Part shown: positions 7,483 to 17,555 of the stretch, in pieces | How positions within the stretch are numbered: position 1 is the stretch's first letter | How the letters are laid out: the number at the start of each line of letters is the position of its first letter | Assembly: GCA_036496805.1 (NCBI GenBank) | Contig: DASXKN010000020.1 | Coordinates: 124,001-188,000, forward strand | Direction: 5' to 3' | From: SZAS-103 sp036496805 | GTDB taxonomy: Bacteria > Pseudomonadota > Gammaproteobacteria > Xanthomonadales > Xanthomonadaceae | DNA length: 64,000 bases | Position numbers and translations under genes: made by a program | The notes under the pieces: generated by a model | Told to the model about the DNA's origin: nothing | Seen by the model: only the letters and a program-made list of their open reading frames with translations | Databases searched by the model: none

Positions 7483-8643
7483 ATGTTTAATCGAATGCTT
7501 GCGCTCGTGAGCGCCTCACTGTTGACCGTCGCCACCTACGCCGTTGCGGCGGATCTGCGCGCCGACCATCCGGATACCTACGTCGTCAAGAAAGGCGACA
7601 CGCTCTGGGATATCTCGGCCCGATTCCTCAACAAGCCGTGGCTGTGGCCGGAGATCTGGCAGGCCAACCCGCAGGTGCGCAACCCGCATCTGATCTATCC
7701 GGGTGACGTGCTCAACCTGCGCTACATCAACGGCCAGCCGAAGGTCGAGATCACGCGCGGCGTGGACAACGGCCCGGCGATCGACACGATCCCGCTGTCG
7801 GAGATCGAGGACTTCCTCAAGCACATGCGCGTGGTCGACGACGCCAAGGCGTTGCCCTACGTCGTGGGCCTGGAGGAAGACCAGGAGCGCGTCGTCAACG
7901 GCCAGCTGGCCTACGCACGCGGCATTCCGAACGCGCAGGCCGGCGACATGTTCGCGATCCTGCGGCCGATGGTTTCCTATGGTCGTTCGCACCGCCACTC
8001 CGGCGAGTACGAAATGCGCGCCGATGGCCTCGACTATCACAGCGACCTGGCCAACGGCCGGAACTGGGACCATTTCTGGCAGGACGTCTCTTACTCGACC
8101 CAGGGCCATCCCGACTATCTCGGCACCGAGTTGAAGCAGGTCTCGCTGGCGCAGGTGACGCGCCCGCAGGGCCACGGCATCGAGACCGCGACCCTGCTGT
8201 TGATGGGCGGCGGTACCGAGGTGCGCGCCGGCGACCGGCTCCTTCCGGTCGAGGCGCAGCCTTTCGACCTGCAGTTCTTCCCGCATCCGCCCAAGCGCCA
8301 GGCCGTGACGGCCGAGTACAGCAAGTATCGCGTCATCGGCGTGCCGGAGAGCGTCGAAGCGGCCGGCACCCACGAGGTGATCGCGCTGTCCGCCGGCAAG
8401 ATGGACGATGTCGACAATGGCACCGTGTTCTCGGTGTGGCGCATCGGCAGCGACCAGGCCGACCACGTCCTCCACGACAACAAGATCAATGCCGATTCCG
8501 ACCGCGTCCGTCTTCCCGACGAGTACGAGGGCCACGTGATGGTGTTCCGCGCCTTCGACAAGATGAGCTACGGCCTGCTGATGGACGGCACGAAGGAGAT
8601 CCACGTCGGCGACGTCCTCAAGCACCCGGACGCCACCCGCTGA
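7483..8643 (+). CDS. LysM peptidoglycan-binding envelope protein
   Basis: The 386-residue protein begins with a signal peptide (cleavage likely after AVAA, residue 23) and a single LysM domain (about residues 32-80, TYVVKKGDTLWDISARF). The remaining 300 residues are an uncharacterised region typical of LysM proteins upstream of dprA in xanthomonads. A periplasmic role at the cell wall is likely. It is divergent from def and 33 bases ahead of dprA. Confidence 0.85.
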   Translation: MFNRMLALVSASLLTVATYAVAADLRADHPDTYVVKKGDTLWDISARFLNKPWLWPEIWQANPQVRNPHLIYPGDVLNLRYINGQPKVEITRGVDNGPAIDTIPLSEIEDFLKHMRVVDDAKALPYVVGLEEDQERVVNGQLAYARGIPNAQAGDMFAILRPMVSYGRSHRHSGEYEMRADGLDYHSDLANGRNWDHFWQDVSYSTQGHPDYLGTELKQVSLAQVTRPQGHGIETATLLLMGGGTEVRAGDRLLPVEAQPFDLQFFPHPPKRQAVTAEYSKYRVIGVPESVEAAGTHEVIALSAGKMDDVDNGTVFSVWRIGSDQADHVLHDNKINADSDRVRLPDEYEGHVMVFRAFDKMSYGLLMDGTKEIHVGDVLKHPDATR

Positions 8644-8676
8644 TGCGAGACGGCGGCGCAGGAAGCGCCGCCTGAC

Positions 8677-9798
8677 ATGTCCAGCCCACACGACAACGCC
8701 CGCGCCTGGCTACGACTGCTACGCGCGGGCGTTGCCGCATCTGCGCTCCGCAAAATCGTCGAGAGCCACGGCAGCGCGGCTGCGGCGCTGGATCGTGCGC
8801 GACCCGACTGGCGCGCGGTTGGCGCCGATGATCGCGCGATCGCCGCGCTGCGCGAACCCGGACTCGTGCCGGCTTCCGACCTCGCGTGGCTGGAGGCGCC
8901 CGGCCACCATCTGATCGGCTGGGACGATCCCGACTATCCGGCCCTGCTCCGCCGCATCACCAGCCCGCCGCCGGCGCTGTTCGTCGAAGGCGATCCGGAC
9001 CTGCTCTGGCATCCGCAGATCGCCGTGGTCGGCAGCCGCAACGCAACCGCCGGCGGCATCGACAACGCCCGGGACTTTTCGCGCGCGCTCGCTGGCGCGG
9101 GGCTGGTCGTCACCAGCGGCATGGCCGAGGGCATCGACGCGGCCGCGCACCTGGCGGCCCTCGAAGCGAACGCGCCGACCATCGCGGTGGTCGGCACCGG
9201 CACCGACATCGCCTACCCGCGCAACCATGCCGGGCTGGCCGCGCGCATCCGCGCCGGCGGCGCCATCGTCGGCGAGTTCCCGCCGGGCACGCAGGCGCGG
9301 CGCGAGCATTTCCCGAGCCGCAACCGCCTCATCGCCGGGCTGGCGCTGGGCACCCTGGTGATCGAGGCCGCCGACCGCAGCGGCGCACTGATCACCGCGC
9401 GACTGGCGGGCGATGCCGGGCGCGAGGTGTTCGCGGTGCCCGGCTCGATCCACAATCCCCTCGCGCGCGGCTGCCACCGGTTGATACGCCAGGGGGCAGC
9501 CCTGGTCGAGGATGCGCGCGAGGTGATCACCGCGCTCGCCCCGGTCGCCGCCGAACTGGCCGATGCGCTGCGCGCCCGCCTTGCCGACGCCGGGACCGCC
9601 GACCCCGCCTGCGCGCCGGTTGCGGCGCCCGACCCCGACCATGCCCGCGTACTGGCCGCCCTCGGCCACGATCCGGTCGCCCTCGACGTCCTCGTCCAGC
9701 GCACGGGATTGACGGTGGCGCAACTGTCCTCCATGCTGCTGCTCATGGAGTTGCAAGGTCTGGTGTCCGCCGAGCACGGGAGGTACGCCAGAAGGTAA
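8677..9798 (+). CDS. dprA: DNA-processing protein DprA (Smf)
   Basis: The 373-residue protein loads RecA onto incoming single-stranded DNA during natural transformation. The Rossmann-like core (about residues 95-300) carries GSRNAT, SGMAEGID, GTGTDIAYPRNH and GSALITA; the C-terminal winged-helix domain (about 310-373, VLVQRTGLTVAQLSSMLLLMEL) is present. It sits in the conserved LysM-dprA-smg-topA order. Confidence 0.95.
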   Translation: MSSPHDNARAWLRLLRAGVAASALRKIVESHGSAAAALDRARPDWRAVGADDRAIAALREPGLVPASDLAWLEAPGHHLIGWDDPDYPALLRRITSPPPALFVEGDPDLLWHPQIAVVGSRNATAGGIDNARDFSRALAGAGLVVTSGMAEGIDAAAHLAALEANAPTIAVVGTGTDIAYPRNHAGLAARIRAGGAIVGEFPPGTQARREHFPSRNRLIAGLALGTLVIEAADRSGALITARLAGDAGREVFAVPGSIHNPLARGCHRLIRQGAALVEDAREVITALAPVAAELADALRARLADAGTADPACAPVAAPDPDHARVLAALGHDPVALDVLVQRTGLTVAQLSSMLLLMELQGLVSAEHGRYARR

Positions 9799-9841
9799 TC
9801 CCGCAGCCCCAACCACCGCGCCCCGGCGCAGGCGGAGAGGA

Positions 9842-10321
9842 ATGAAAGAAGAAACCATACTGGACGTACTGCTGTACCTGTTCGAACACTACTTCTACGA
9901 AGACCCGGACGCGGTCAGAGACCGCGACTCCCTGCAGAACGGCCTGCTCCAGGCCGGATTCTCCCCCACCGAGATCAACAAGGCCTTCGACTGGCTCGAT
10001 GAGCTTGCCCGCCAGCGCCCGATGGCTTCGGCGCCGCGCGGCGTGGTCGGCCCGGTGCGGATGTACGTCGAGCCCGAGCTGTCGAAACTCGACACGGAGA
10101 CCCTAGGCTTCCTGATGTTCCTCGAGCAACAGGGCATCATCGACGCCGCGCAGCGCGAGCTCGTGCTCGACCGGGTGATGGCGCTCGACCAGGACGAGAT
10201 CGACCTCGATGACCTCAAGTGGGTCGTGCTGATGGTGCTGTTCAACCAGCCCGGCGCCGAGGCGGCCTACGCGTGGATGGAAAGCCAGATGTTCGAGGAC
10301 GATCCCGAGCCGCTGCACTGA
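9842..10321 (+). CDS. smg: Smg protein (DUF494)
   Basis: The 159-residue acidic protein starts MKEETILDVLLYLFEHYF and belongs to the Smg/DUF494 family, usually encoded between dprA and a topoisomerase gene. Its biochemical role is not established. A GAGAGG ribosome site precedes the ATG by 2-3 bases more than usual spacing but is the only candidate. Confidence 0.92.
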   Translation: MKEETILDVLLYLFEHYFYEDPDAVRDRDSLQNGLLQAGFSPTEINKAFDWLDELARQRPMASAPRGVVGPVRMYVEPELSKLDTETLGFLMFLEQQGIIDAAQRELVLDRVMALDQDEIDLDDLKWVVLMVLFNQPGAEAAYAWMESQMFEDDPEPLH

Positions 10322-10408
10322 AGCGCTCGCACCCCTGCGCAAGCCGTTCACGAAGGTCCGGCTTGACAGTCCACGTCGCCGTGGTGCCTTAATGAAAAAG
10401 GGGAGGCT

Positions 10409-10427
10409 GGCCCGGTTCGTCCGGGCC
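10409..10427 (+). promoter_or_regulatory. GC-rich hairpin upstream of topA
   Basis: GGCCCGG and CCGGGCC form a perfect 7-bp stem around TTCGT, 48 bases before the topA start. There is no following T-run, so it is not a standard terminator; it may protect or attenuate the topA message. Confidence 0.35.
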
Positions 10428-10474
10428 GCATCGTGCTGGTCCCGATTCCCGGCGTTCCGGAGCTGTCTGCTTAC

Positions 10475-12931
10475 ATGGCGAAAAACCTGCTCATCGTCGA
10501 ATCGCCCGCGAAGGCGAAGACGATCAACAAGTACCTCGGCAAGGACTTCATCGTCCTGGCTTCGTACGGCCATGTGCGCGATCTGGTGCCGAAGGAAGGC
10601 GCGGTGGACACCGGCCGCGACTTCGCGATGCGCTACGAGACCATCGACAAGAACGAGAAACACGTCGAGGCGATCGCGAAAGCCGCCAAGGCCGCCGAGG
10701 GCCTGTACCTGGCGACCGACCCGGACCGCGAAGGCGAGGCGATCTCCTGGCATGTCGCCGAGATCCTCAAGGAACGCGGCCTGCTGAAGGACCGCGCCCT
10801 GCATCGCGTGGTGTTCACCGAGATCACCCCGCGCGCGATCCGCGAAGCGGTCGCGCATCCGCGCAAGATCGCCGAGGATCTCGTCAATGCGCAGCAGGCG
10901 CGGCGCGCGCTCGATTTCCTGGTCGGCTTCAACCTCTCGCCGGTGCTGTGGCGCAAGGTGCAGACCGGGTTGTCGGCCGGGCGGGTGCAGTCGCCGGCGC
11001 TACGCATGATCGTCGAGCGCGAGGAGGCGATCGAAGCCTTCGTGCCGCGCGAGTACTGGTCGATGGACGCCGACCTCGCGCATCCTTCGCAGGCTTTTGC
11101 CGCGCGGCTGGTGAAACTCGACGGCCAGAAGTTCGAACAGTTCACGATCACCGACGGCGCCACCGCGCACGCCGCGCGCGAACGCCTGCTCAAGGCCGCG
11201 AACGGCCGCCTGCACGTCACCGACGTCGGCAGCAAGGAGCGCAAGCGCCGCCCGGCGCCGCCGTTCATCACCTCGACCCTGCAGCAGGAAGCCGCACGCA
11301 AGCTCGGCTTCACCACCCGCCGCACGATGCAGGTCGCGCAGAAGCTCTACGAGGGCTTCGACATCGGCGACGAGGGCACGGTCGGCCTGATCAGCTACAT
11401 GCGTACCGATTCGACCCACCTGTCGGACGAGGCGCTGGCCGAGCTGCGCGACGTGATCGCGCGCGACTTCGGCACCGGCGCCGTGCCCGACAAGCCGAAC
11501 ACCTACAAGGAAAAGTCGAAGAACGCGCAGGAAGCGCACGAGGCGATCCGCCCGACCTCGGCGTTGCGCACGCCGGCCTCGATCGCGCGCTTCCTCGGCG
11601 ACGACGAACGCCGCCTGTACGAGCTGATCTGGAAACGCGCGGTCGCCAGCCAGATGGTGCCGGCCATCCTCAACACCGTGACCGTCGAGTTCGCCTGCGG
11701 CAGCGCGCACGCGTTCCGCGCGAGCGGCACCACGGTGATCGATCCGGGTTTCCTCGCGGTCTACGAGGAAGGCAAGGACACCGCTCCGGCCGCCGATGAC
11801 GACGAGGGCCGCAAGCTGCCGCTGATGAAGCCCGGCGACAACATCCCGCTCGCCGCGATCCGCACCGCCCAGCATTTCACCGAGCCGCCGCCGCGCTTCT
11901 CCGAGGCCTCGCTGGTCAAGGCGCTGGAGGAGTACGGCATCGGTCGGCCTTCGACCTACGCGGCGATCATCCAGACCCTGCTGTTTCGCAAGTACGTCGA
12001 ACTCGACAACCGCCGCTTCAAGCCGACCGACGTCGGCCGCGCGGTCAGCAATTTCCTGTCCACCCATTTCACCCAGTACGTCGACTACGACTTCACCGCG
12101 AAGCTCGAGGACGAGCTCGACGCGGTCTCGCGCGGCGAGGAGGACTGGGTGCCGCTGATGCGGCGCTTCTGGGACCCATTCAAGGCACTGGTGGACGACA
12201 AGACCGACTCGGTCGACCGGTCCGACGCCACCGGCGCGCGTGAGCTGGGCACCGATCCGAAGACCGGCAAGCCGGTCAGTGTGCGCCTCGGCCGTTACGG
12301 CGCGTTCGCGCAGATCGGCAGCAAGGACGACGAGGAGAAGCCGAAGTTCGCCAGCCTGCGTCCGGGCCAGAGCATGCACACGATCGGGCTGGAGGATGCG
12401 CTCGACCTGTTCCTGCTGCCGCGCACGCTCGGCGAGGACGACGGCGAGCCGGTGACGGTGGCGGTCGGCCGTTTCGGACCGTTCGCCAAGCGCGGTGCGA
12501 CCTACGCCTCGCTGGGCAAGGACGATGATCCCTACACGGTCGACTTCGATCGCGCCCTGCAGCTGATCCGCGAACGCGAGACCTTCCTCGCCAACCGCCT
12601 CATCAGGAAATTCGACGGCAGCCCGATCGAGATCCTCAATGGGCGCTACGGGCCGTACATCACCGACGGCGAGAAGAACGGCAAGATCCCCAAGGATCGC
12701 GAGCCGGCTTCGCTGAGCCAGGAAGAATGCGAGGAAATCCTGGCCAAGGCGCCGGCGCGACCCGCGCGCGGGCGCTTCGCGCGCAAGGGCGCAGCGGCGA
12801 AGGCGCCGGCGAAAAAGACGCCGGCAGCCGCCAAGCCCGTCGCGAAAGCCGTCGCGAAGAAAAAACCCGCCAAGAAGGCGGCCGCCAAGAAGGCCGCGGC
12901 CCGGAAAGCGGTGAAGAAAACCGCAAAGTAG
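10475..12931 (+). CDS. topA: DNA topoisomerase I
   Basis: The 818-residue type IA enzyme relaxes negative supercoils. The Toprim domain opens with NLLIVESPAKAKTINKYLG, includes the acidic triad region DPDREGEA, and the catalytic tyrosine lies in SYMRTDST. Instead of the zinc-binding Cys4 domains of E. coli TopA, the C-terminus has GRYGxF-type repeats (at roughly residues 608, 668 and 725) and a 50-residue Lys/Ala tail rich in KKAAAKK, resembling the H1-like protein at 1449. The ATG at 10475 gives the canonical MAKNLL start. Confidence 0.95.
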   Translation: MAKNLLIVESPAKAKTINKYLGKDFIVLASYGHVRDLVPKEGAVDTGRDFAMRYETIDKNEKHVEAIAKAAKAAEGLYLATDPDREGEAISWHVAEILKERGLLKDRALHRVVFTEITPRAIREAVAHPRKIAEDLVNAQQARRALDFLVGFNLSPVLWRKVQTGLSAGRVQSPALRMIVEREEAIEAFVPREYWSMDADLAHPSQAFAARLVKLDGQKFEQFTITDGATAHAARERLLKAANGRLHVTDVGSKERKRRPAPPFITSTLQQEAARKLGFTTRRTMQVAQKLYEGFDIGDEGTVGLISYMRTDSTHLSDEALAELRDVIARDFGTGAVPDKPNTYKEKSKNAQEAHEAIRPTSALRTPASIARFLGDDERRLYELIWKRAVASQMVPAILNTVTVEFACGSAHAFRASGTTVIDPGFLAVYEEGKDTAPAADDDEGRKLPLMKPGDNIPLAAIRTAQHFTEPPPRFSEASLVKALEEYGIGRPSTYAAIIQTLLFRKYVELDNRRFKPTDVGRAVSNFLSTHFTQYVDYDFTAKLEDELDAVSRGEEDWVPLMRRFWDPFKALVDDKTDSVDRSDATGARELGTDPKTGKPVSVRLGRYGAFAQIGSKDDEEKPKFASLRPGQSMHTIGLEDALDLFLLPRTLGEDDGEPVTVAVGRFGPFAKRGATYASLGKDDDPYTVDFDRALQLIRERETFLANRLIRKFDGSPIEILNGRYGPYITDGEKNGKIPKDREPASLSQEECEEILAKAPARPARGRFARKGAAAKAPAKKTPAAAKPVAKAVAKKKPAKKAAAKKAAARKAVKKTAK

Positions 12932-13024
12932 GACGGCAGCCGGGTTTCGCCCGGCGCCCGGAGCCACCTGAGCTTTTGCACGGGCGCCTTGCGCTACGCT
13001 AAGCCGTCCCAGCCAGCCACCGCC

Positions 13025-13588
13025 ATGTCCGCACGCCTAGACATCCCGCAAGCCGTCGCCGTCCTCCGTCGTGGCGGCGTGATCGCCTACCCGACCGAAG
13101 GCGTGTGGGGCGTAGGCTGCGATCCGTTCAATGCGAATGCCGTGCGCCGACTGCTGAAGATCAAGCAGCGCGAGGAATGGAAGGGCCTGATCCTGGTGTC
13201 GGCCGACCTGGTGCAGATCGCCTCCCTGATCGACCTCGACGCCCTGCCGGCCGAACGCATCCGCGACGTGCGCGCAACCTGGCCCGGCCCGCACACCTGG
13301 CTCCTGCCCTGTCCTTCGCGCGTACCGGTCTGGCTGCGCGGCATGCACACCACGATCGCGCTGCGGATCAGCGCGCACCCCCCGGTGGTCGAGCTCTGCA
13401 ATGGCTTCGGCGGCCCGATCGTGTCCACCAGCGCGAATCTCTCCGGACATGAAGCGCCACGCGCGTACGGGCAGCTCGACCCGGCCCTGATCCTGCAGAT
13501 CGACGGCATCCTCGCCGGCGAGACCGGCGGCCTGGAGTCGCCGACGCCGATCCACGATGCCGCCAGCGGCATGGTCCTGCGCGGCTGA
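13025..13588 (+). CDS. tsaC: L-threonylcarbamoyladenylate synthase (TsaC/Sua5 family)
   Basis: The 187-residue YrdC-domain protein makes threonylcarbamoyl-AMP for t6A37 modification of ANN-decoding tRNAs. Typical segments are GGVIAYPTEGVWGVGCDP, LLKIKQREEWKGLIL, WPGPHTWLLP and STSANLSG. The length matches short TsaC rather than two-domain Sua5. It follows topA, as in many gammaproteobacteria. Confidence 0.92.
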   Translation: MSARLDIPQAVAVLRRGGVIAYPTEGVWGVGCDPFNANAVRRLLKIKQREEWKGLILVSADLVQIASLIDLDALPAERIRDVRATWPGPHTWLLPCPSRVPVWLRGMHTTIALRISAHPPVVELCNGFGGPIVSTSANLSGHEAPRAYGQLDPALILQIDGILAGETGGLESPTPIHDAASGMVLRG

Positions 13589-13633
13589 GCGGGAAGCGGC
13601 GGCCGGAACGCGGCGGTATTGCGTTTGCTACCA

Positions 13634-13649
13634 TGTGAATCGCATCACA
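13634..13649. promoter_or_regulatory. Perfect CRP/Clp-type palindrome
   Basis: TGTGAATCGCATCACA fits the TGTGA-N6-TCACA operator exactly. Xanthomonad Clp recognises the same consensus as E. coli CRP. Its centre is about 30 bases before the start of the lipoprotein gene at 13671, closer than expected for activation, so repression or roadblock is likelier if it is used. Confidence 0.5.
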
Positions 13650-13670
13650 CTTTCCCCAGGAAACCCCACC

Positions 13671-15617
13671 ATGCGCAAGATCCTGCCCTGCCTGCTCGCC
13701 GTGGGCATCGTCGCCATCACCGGTTGCAAGAAGGAAGGCCCGGCCGGTTCCGGCCCCGGCGTGGTCGCCGCCGATGACCCGCTGACCTTCGTGCCGGCCG
13801 ACACGCCCTACGTGATCGCCAACATCGATCCGCAACCTGCCGACGTCGGCAATTACTGGATCGGCAAGCTCGACAAGGGCGGCAAGGTCGGCGACATCTA
13901 CTCCCACCAGATCGACGCCGCGATCAAGCTGATCGCCAACGCCAACGCGAACTGCCCGCAGGCCAGTGCCGGCGGTGGCGGTGGCGCGATGCAGGACGCC
14001 TCGGCCAGCGCGAGCGATTCGGGAGACGCAGGCGACCAGGCCGATGCGGCCGGCGAGGCGTCCTCGCAGGCGGCCGATGGCACGAACGCGGCTGCCGCAG
14101 TGGCACCTGCCGATGCCTCCGCGACGACGGCCTCCGGCGAGGACAAGTGTTCGGCCGCTTCGATCGCCGAGCGCGAGAAGATGACCAAGCTGCTCGGCGC
14201 GGTGAAGGAGGAAGTGGCGGGCAAGGACGTCAAGGGCCTGATGGACCTCGCGGGCATCGTGCCGCAGACCCACGCCGCGATTTTCGGCATCGGCCTGGTG
14301 CCGGTGATGCGCATCGAACTGGCCAAGCCCGACAACCTGCGCGCCACCATCGGCCGGCTGGAGACCAAGTCCGGCTCGAAGCTCGCGACCGGCAAGGTCG
14401 GCAACCTCGATTTCTGGCGCTTCGGCGGCGACGATGGCAAGCTCGAAGTGGTGATGGCGATCTCCGGCAAGCAGTTCGTCGCCACGATCGCGCCCGTCAA
14501 GGCTTCCGACGCCGACCTGAAGACCCTGTTCGGCCTCGACAAGCCTAAGAAGTCGCTCGCCGACAGCGGCGACCTGGCCGCGCTCAACCAGAAGATGAAG
14601 TACCTGTCCTATGGCAGCGGCTATTTCGACAGCGCGAAACTGGTCGCCGTGCTGAAGGCGCCGCCGACCCCGCTGGAGACCTCGTTCCTCACCGCCATCG
14701 GCGAGAAGAAGCCGCAGCTCGACGCCGTCTGCGCCGGCGAGTACAGCCAGCTCGCGGCCGCATGGCCGCGTGCGAGTTTCGGCTATACCGACCTGTCCAC
14801 GCAGCACATGGGCCTGCGCATGGTGCTCGAGACCCGCGCCGACATCGCCAAGGACCTGATGACCCTGCGTGCTCCGCTGCCGGGCATGGCCGCGGCGCAG
14901 AATGCCCTGGTCGATTTCGGATTCAGCGCGGACCTGACCAAGCTGCCCTCACTGGCGACCAAGTACGCCGACGCGACCGCGAAGTCGCCCTGGAAATGCC
15001 CGGCCCTGGTCGGCTTCAACCAGAGCGCCGAGCAGATGAAGAGCGCGGCGACCAACCCGGGCTTCGCCGGTTACGCGCCGATGTTCCACGGCTTCCACGC
15101 GATCGTGGACAAGATCGAGCCGAAGGATGCCCAGCCGATTCCGGACTTCTCGGCGGTGATCGCGATCAGTTCGGACAACCCGGCCTCGCTGCTCGCGCTG
15201 GCCAGCAGCGCCTCGCCGGGCATCGTCAACCTCGGCCTGAAGCCCGACGGCGTGGCCAAGCCGCTGCCGGCGATGCCCAACCTGCCGGTGCAGGCGCCGA
15301 TGTTCGCGGCGATGACCGACAAGATCCTGGCCATCGCGATCGGTGCGGGCGAGGACGCGAAGATCGCCGATGCGATGAAGACCGACCCCGCGCAGCAGCC
15401 GGTGTTCGCGGGTGGCGGGCGTGGCGAGGTCTACCACCTGATCGCCGACATGATGCGCAAGAACGCGCAGTCGATGGGCGATGCCGAGGCGCAGCAGTCG
15501 ATGCAGGAGCAGGCGGCGGTGATGGACATGTATGCCGGCTTCATCAAGCGCGTCGACATCACGACCGAGCTGACCGAGCAGGGCATCGAGCTGCACGAGG
15601 GCGTGAGCCTGCAGTAG
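13671..15617 (+). CDS. Large predicted lipoprotein of unknown function
   Basis: The 648-residue product starts with a lipoprotein signal (MRKILPCLLAVGIVAITGC; lipobox AITGC, lipidated Cys19). The mature region begins with FVPADTPYVIANIDPQP, a pattern resembling DUF3352-type envelope proteins. An Ala/Asp/Ser-rich low-complexity linker spans about residues 98-155, and the rest is a globular region with no motif I recognise. Membrane anchoring in the periplasm or outer membrane is likely. A CRP-like site precedes it. Confidence 0.75.
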   Translation: MRKILPCLLAVGIVAITGCKKEGPAGSGPGVVAADDPLTFVPADTPYVIANIDPQPADVGNYWIGKLDKGGKVGDIYSHQIDAAIKLIANANANCPQASAGGGGGAMQDASASASDSGDAGDQADAAGEASSQAADGTNAAAAVAPADASATTASGEDKCSAASIAEREKMTKLLGAVKEEVAGKDVKGLMDLAGIVPQTHAAIFGIGLVPVMRIELAKPDNLRATIGRLETKSGSKLATGKVGNLDFWRFGGDDGKLEVVMAISGKQFVATIAPVKASDADLKTLFGLDKPKKSLADSGDLAALNQKMKYLSYGSGYFDSAKLVAVLKAPPTPLETSFLTAIGEKKPQLDAVCAGEYSQLAAAWPRASFGYTDLSTQHMGLRMVLETRADIAKDLMTLRAPLPGMAAAQNALVDFGFSADLTKLPSLATKYADATAKSPWKCPALVGFNQSAEQMKSAATNPGFAGYAPMFHGFHAIVDKIEPKDAQPIPDFSAVIAISSDNPASLLALASSASPGIVNLGLKPDGVAKPLPAMPNLPVQAPMFAAMTDKILAIAIGAGEDAKIADAMKTDPAQQPVFAGGGRGEVYHLIADMMRKNAQSMGDAEAQQSMQEQAAVMDMYAGFIKRVDITTELTEQGIELHEGVSLQ

Positions 15618-15754
15618 CCGTTCGCGCTCGCTGCGACGAACCGACGCCGCCGGCATCCCCGGCGGCGTTTTCGTTGGCGCGACAGCGGGAGTAGAGTTCC
15701 CCGTTCCCGTCGCCGCCACGCGCGACGGAGGCCGACCCTCCGAAGGAGTCCGCG

Positions 15755-17515
15755 ATGCGTCCCGCCGTCCTGTTCGCCGCGCTGCTGATCTGCCCCGCAA
15801 GTTTCGCCGCCACCACCACCGACTGGGTCGCGCGCAGCAACGAGCACGCGCAAGTCCTGCTGGAAGCGCAGGCGGCTTTCGCGCCCGAGCGTGCTTCCGC
15901 CATCGGCCTGCCGGGACACGACGAACAGGTGGTCGACCTAGGCCCGCACAACAGCGAACGTTTCCACGCCGCCTACGCCAGGGCACGCTCGCAGTTGCAG
16001 GCCGCGCTGGCGAAGGAGACCGACCCGAATGTCCGCGAGGACCTGCAGATCCTGATCGACGCCGCCACCCGCGCGATGGATCGCAACGCCCTGGACGAGC
16101 GCCTGTTGCTCGACTGGACCGACGTGCCGGAACTGGTCTTCGGCGGCGAACGCACCCTGCTGCAGGAACAGTCCCCGCCGGAGAAACGCGCGCATGCGCT
16201 GGCGCGGCTGCGTCGTTACCTCGGCATGGAGCCGGGAAGCACGTCGGTCTTCGCCGAAGCGAAGGCGCGTTTCAACGACAGCCTTGCCGACGCCCATCGC
16301 ATCGGACCGTACAAGGGCGAGCTCGACCAGGCGCTGGCCAATACCCAGACCTATGTCACCGGCGTCCACCAGCTGTTCGCGCAATTCAAGATCGCCGGCG
16401 CCGAGGCCGCGCTGGCCGAGTTCGACAAGCAGGTCGCCGACTACGCCGCCTGGGAGCGCGCGACGGTCGTGCCGAAAGCGCGCGCCGACTTCCGCCTGCC
16501 GCCCGAGCTGTACGCGATGCAGCTCAGGAATGTCGGCATCGACATCGATCCCCTGCAACTGGTCCAGCGCGCGCAACTGGAGTTCATGGAAACCCGCGCC
16601 CAGATGCAGCAACTCGCGCCGATCGTCGCCAAGGAACACGGCTTGTCCGCCACCGGCTATCTCGACGTGATCCGCGCCCTGAAGAAGGACCAGCTCGGCC
16701 GCGACCAGGTCGAGCCCTACTACCGCGATGTCGTGATCCCGGCGCTGGAGAAGGCGATCGTCGACCACCGCGTGGCCAGCCTGCCGAACCGGCCGATGAT
16801 CATGCGCATCGCCTCGGACGCCGAGACCGCGCAGCAGCCGGCGCCGCACATGCAGCCGCCGCCGCTGATCGGCAACCACGGCGAGCGCGGCCAGTTCGTG
16901 CTGACCACCGGCAACCCGGACGCCAGCGGCAAGACCGAATCCTTCGACGACTTCACCTACAAGGCCGCGGCATGGACGCTGACCGCGCACGAAGGCCGCC
17001 CCGGCCACGAGCTGCAGTTTTCGGCGATGGTCGAGCACGGCGTGTCGCTGGCACGCAGCCTGTTCGCCTTCAACTCGGTGAACGTCGAAGGCTGGGCGCT
17101 GTACTCCGAGATGGAGATGCTGCCGTACGAGCCGCACGATGGACAGCTCATCGCCCTGCAGCTGCGCCTGCTGCGCGCGGCGCGCGCGATGCTCGACCCG
17201 ATGCTCAACCTCGGGCTGCTCGACCGCGACACCGCCTTCCGCGTGCTGACCGAAGAAGTCGGCTTGTCGCACCCGTTCGCGCAGCAGGAAGTGGACCGTT
17301 ACATGTTCCGCATGCCCGGCCAGGCCGGAAGCTACTTCTACGGCTACAGCCGGATCATGGCCCTGCGCGCGGAGACCGAGGTCACACTCGGTGCGAAGTT
17401 CGACCGCTTCGCCTTCAACAACTTCCTGATCGACCAGGGCCTGCTGCCGCCGGACCTGATCGCCAAGGCGGTGCGCGAGCAGTTCGTGCCGGCGCAGAGG
17501 GCGAAGAAGGACTGA
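15755..17515 (+). CDS. DUF885 family secreted metallopeptidase-like protein
   Basis: The 586-residue protein has a signal peptide (MRPAVLFAALLICPASFAA) and belongs to the DUF885 family, whose HEGRPGHELQ segment (around residue 410) is a zinc-peptidase-like HExxxH variant, with a downstream NVEGWALYSE region supplying further likely metal or catalytic residues. A periplasmic peptidase role is inferred from the family. GAAGGAG precedes the ATG. Confidence 0.85.
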   Translation: MRPAVLFAALLICPASFAATTTDWVARSNEHAQVLLEAQAAFAPERASAIGLPGHDEQVVDLGPHNSERFHAAYARARSQLQAALAKETDPNVREDLQILIDAATRAMDRNALDERLLLDWTDVPELVFGGERTLLQEQSPPEKRAHALARLRRYLGMEPGSTSVFAEAKARFNDSLADAHRIGPYKGELDQALANTQTYVTGVHQLFAQFKIAGAEAALAEFDKQVADYAAWERATVVPKARADFRLPPELYAMQLRNVGIDIDPLQLVQRAQLEFMETRAQMQQLAPIVAKEHGLSATGYLDVIRALKKDQLGRDQVEPYYRDVVIPALEKAIVDHRVASLPNRPMIMRIASDAETAQQPAPHMQPPPLIGNHGERGQFVLTTGNPDASGKTESFDDFTYKAAAWTLTAHEGRPGHELQFSAMVEHGVSLARSLFAFNSVNVEGWALYSEMEMLPYEPHDGQLIALQLRLLRAARAMLDPMLNLGLLDRDTAFRVLTEEVGLSHPFAQQEVDRYMFRMPGQAGSYFYGYSRIMALRAETEVTLGAKFDRFAFNNFLIDQGLLPPDLIAKAVREQFVPAQRAKKD

Positions 17516-17555
17516 AGCGATTCGCGGGCGCGCGTCGCGCTCGCGACGCACGCGT

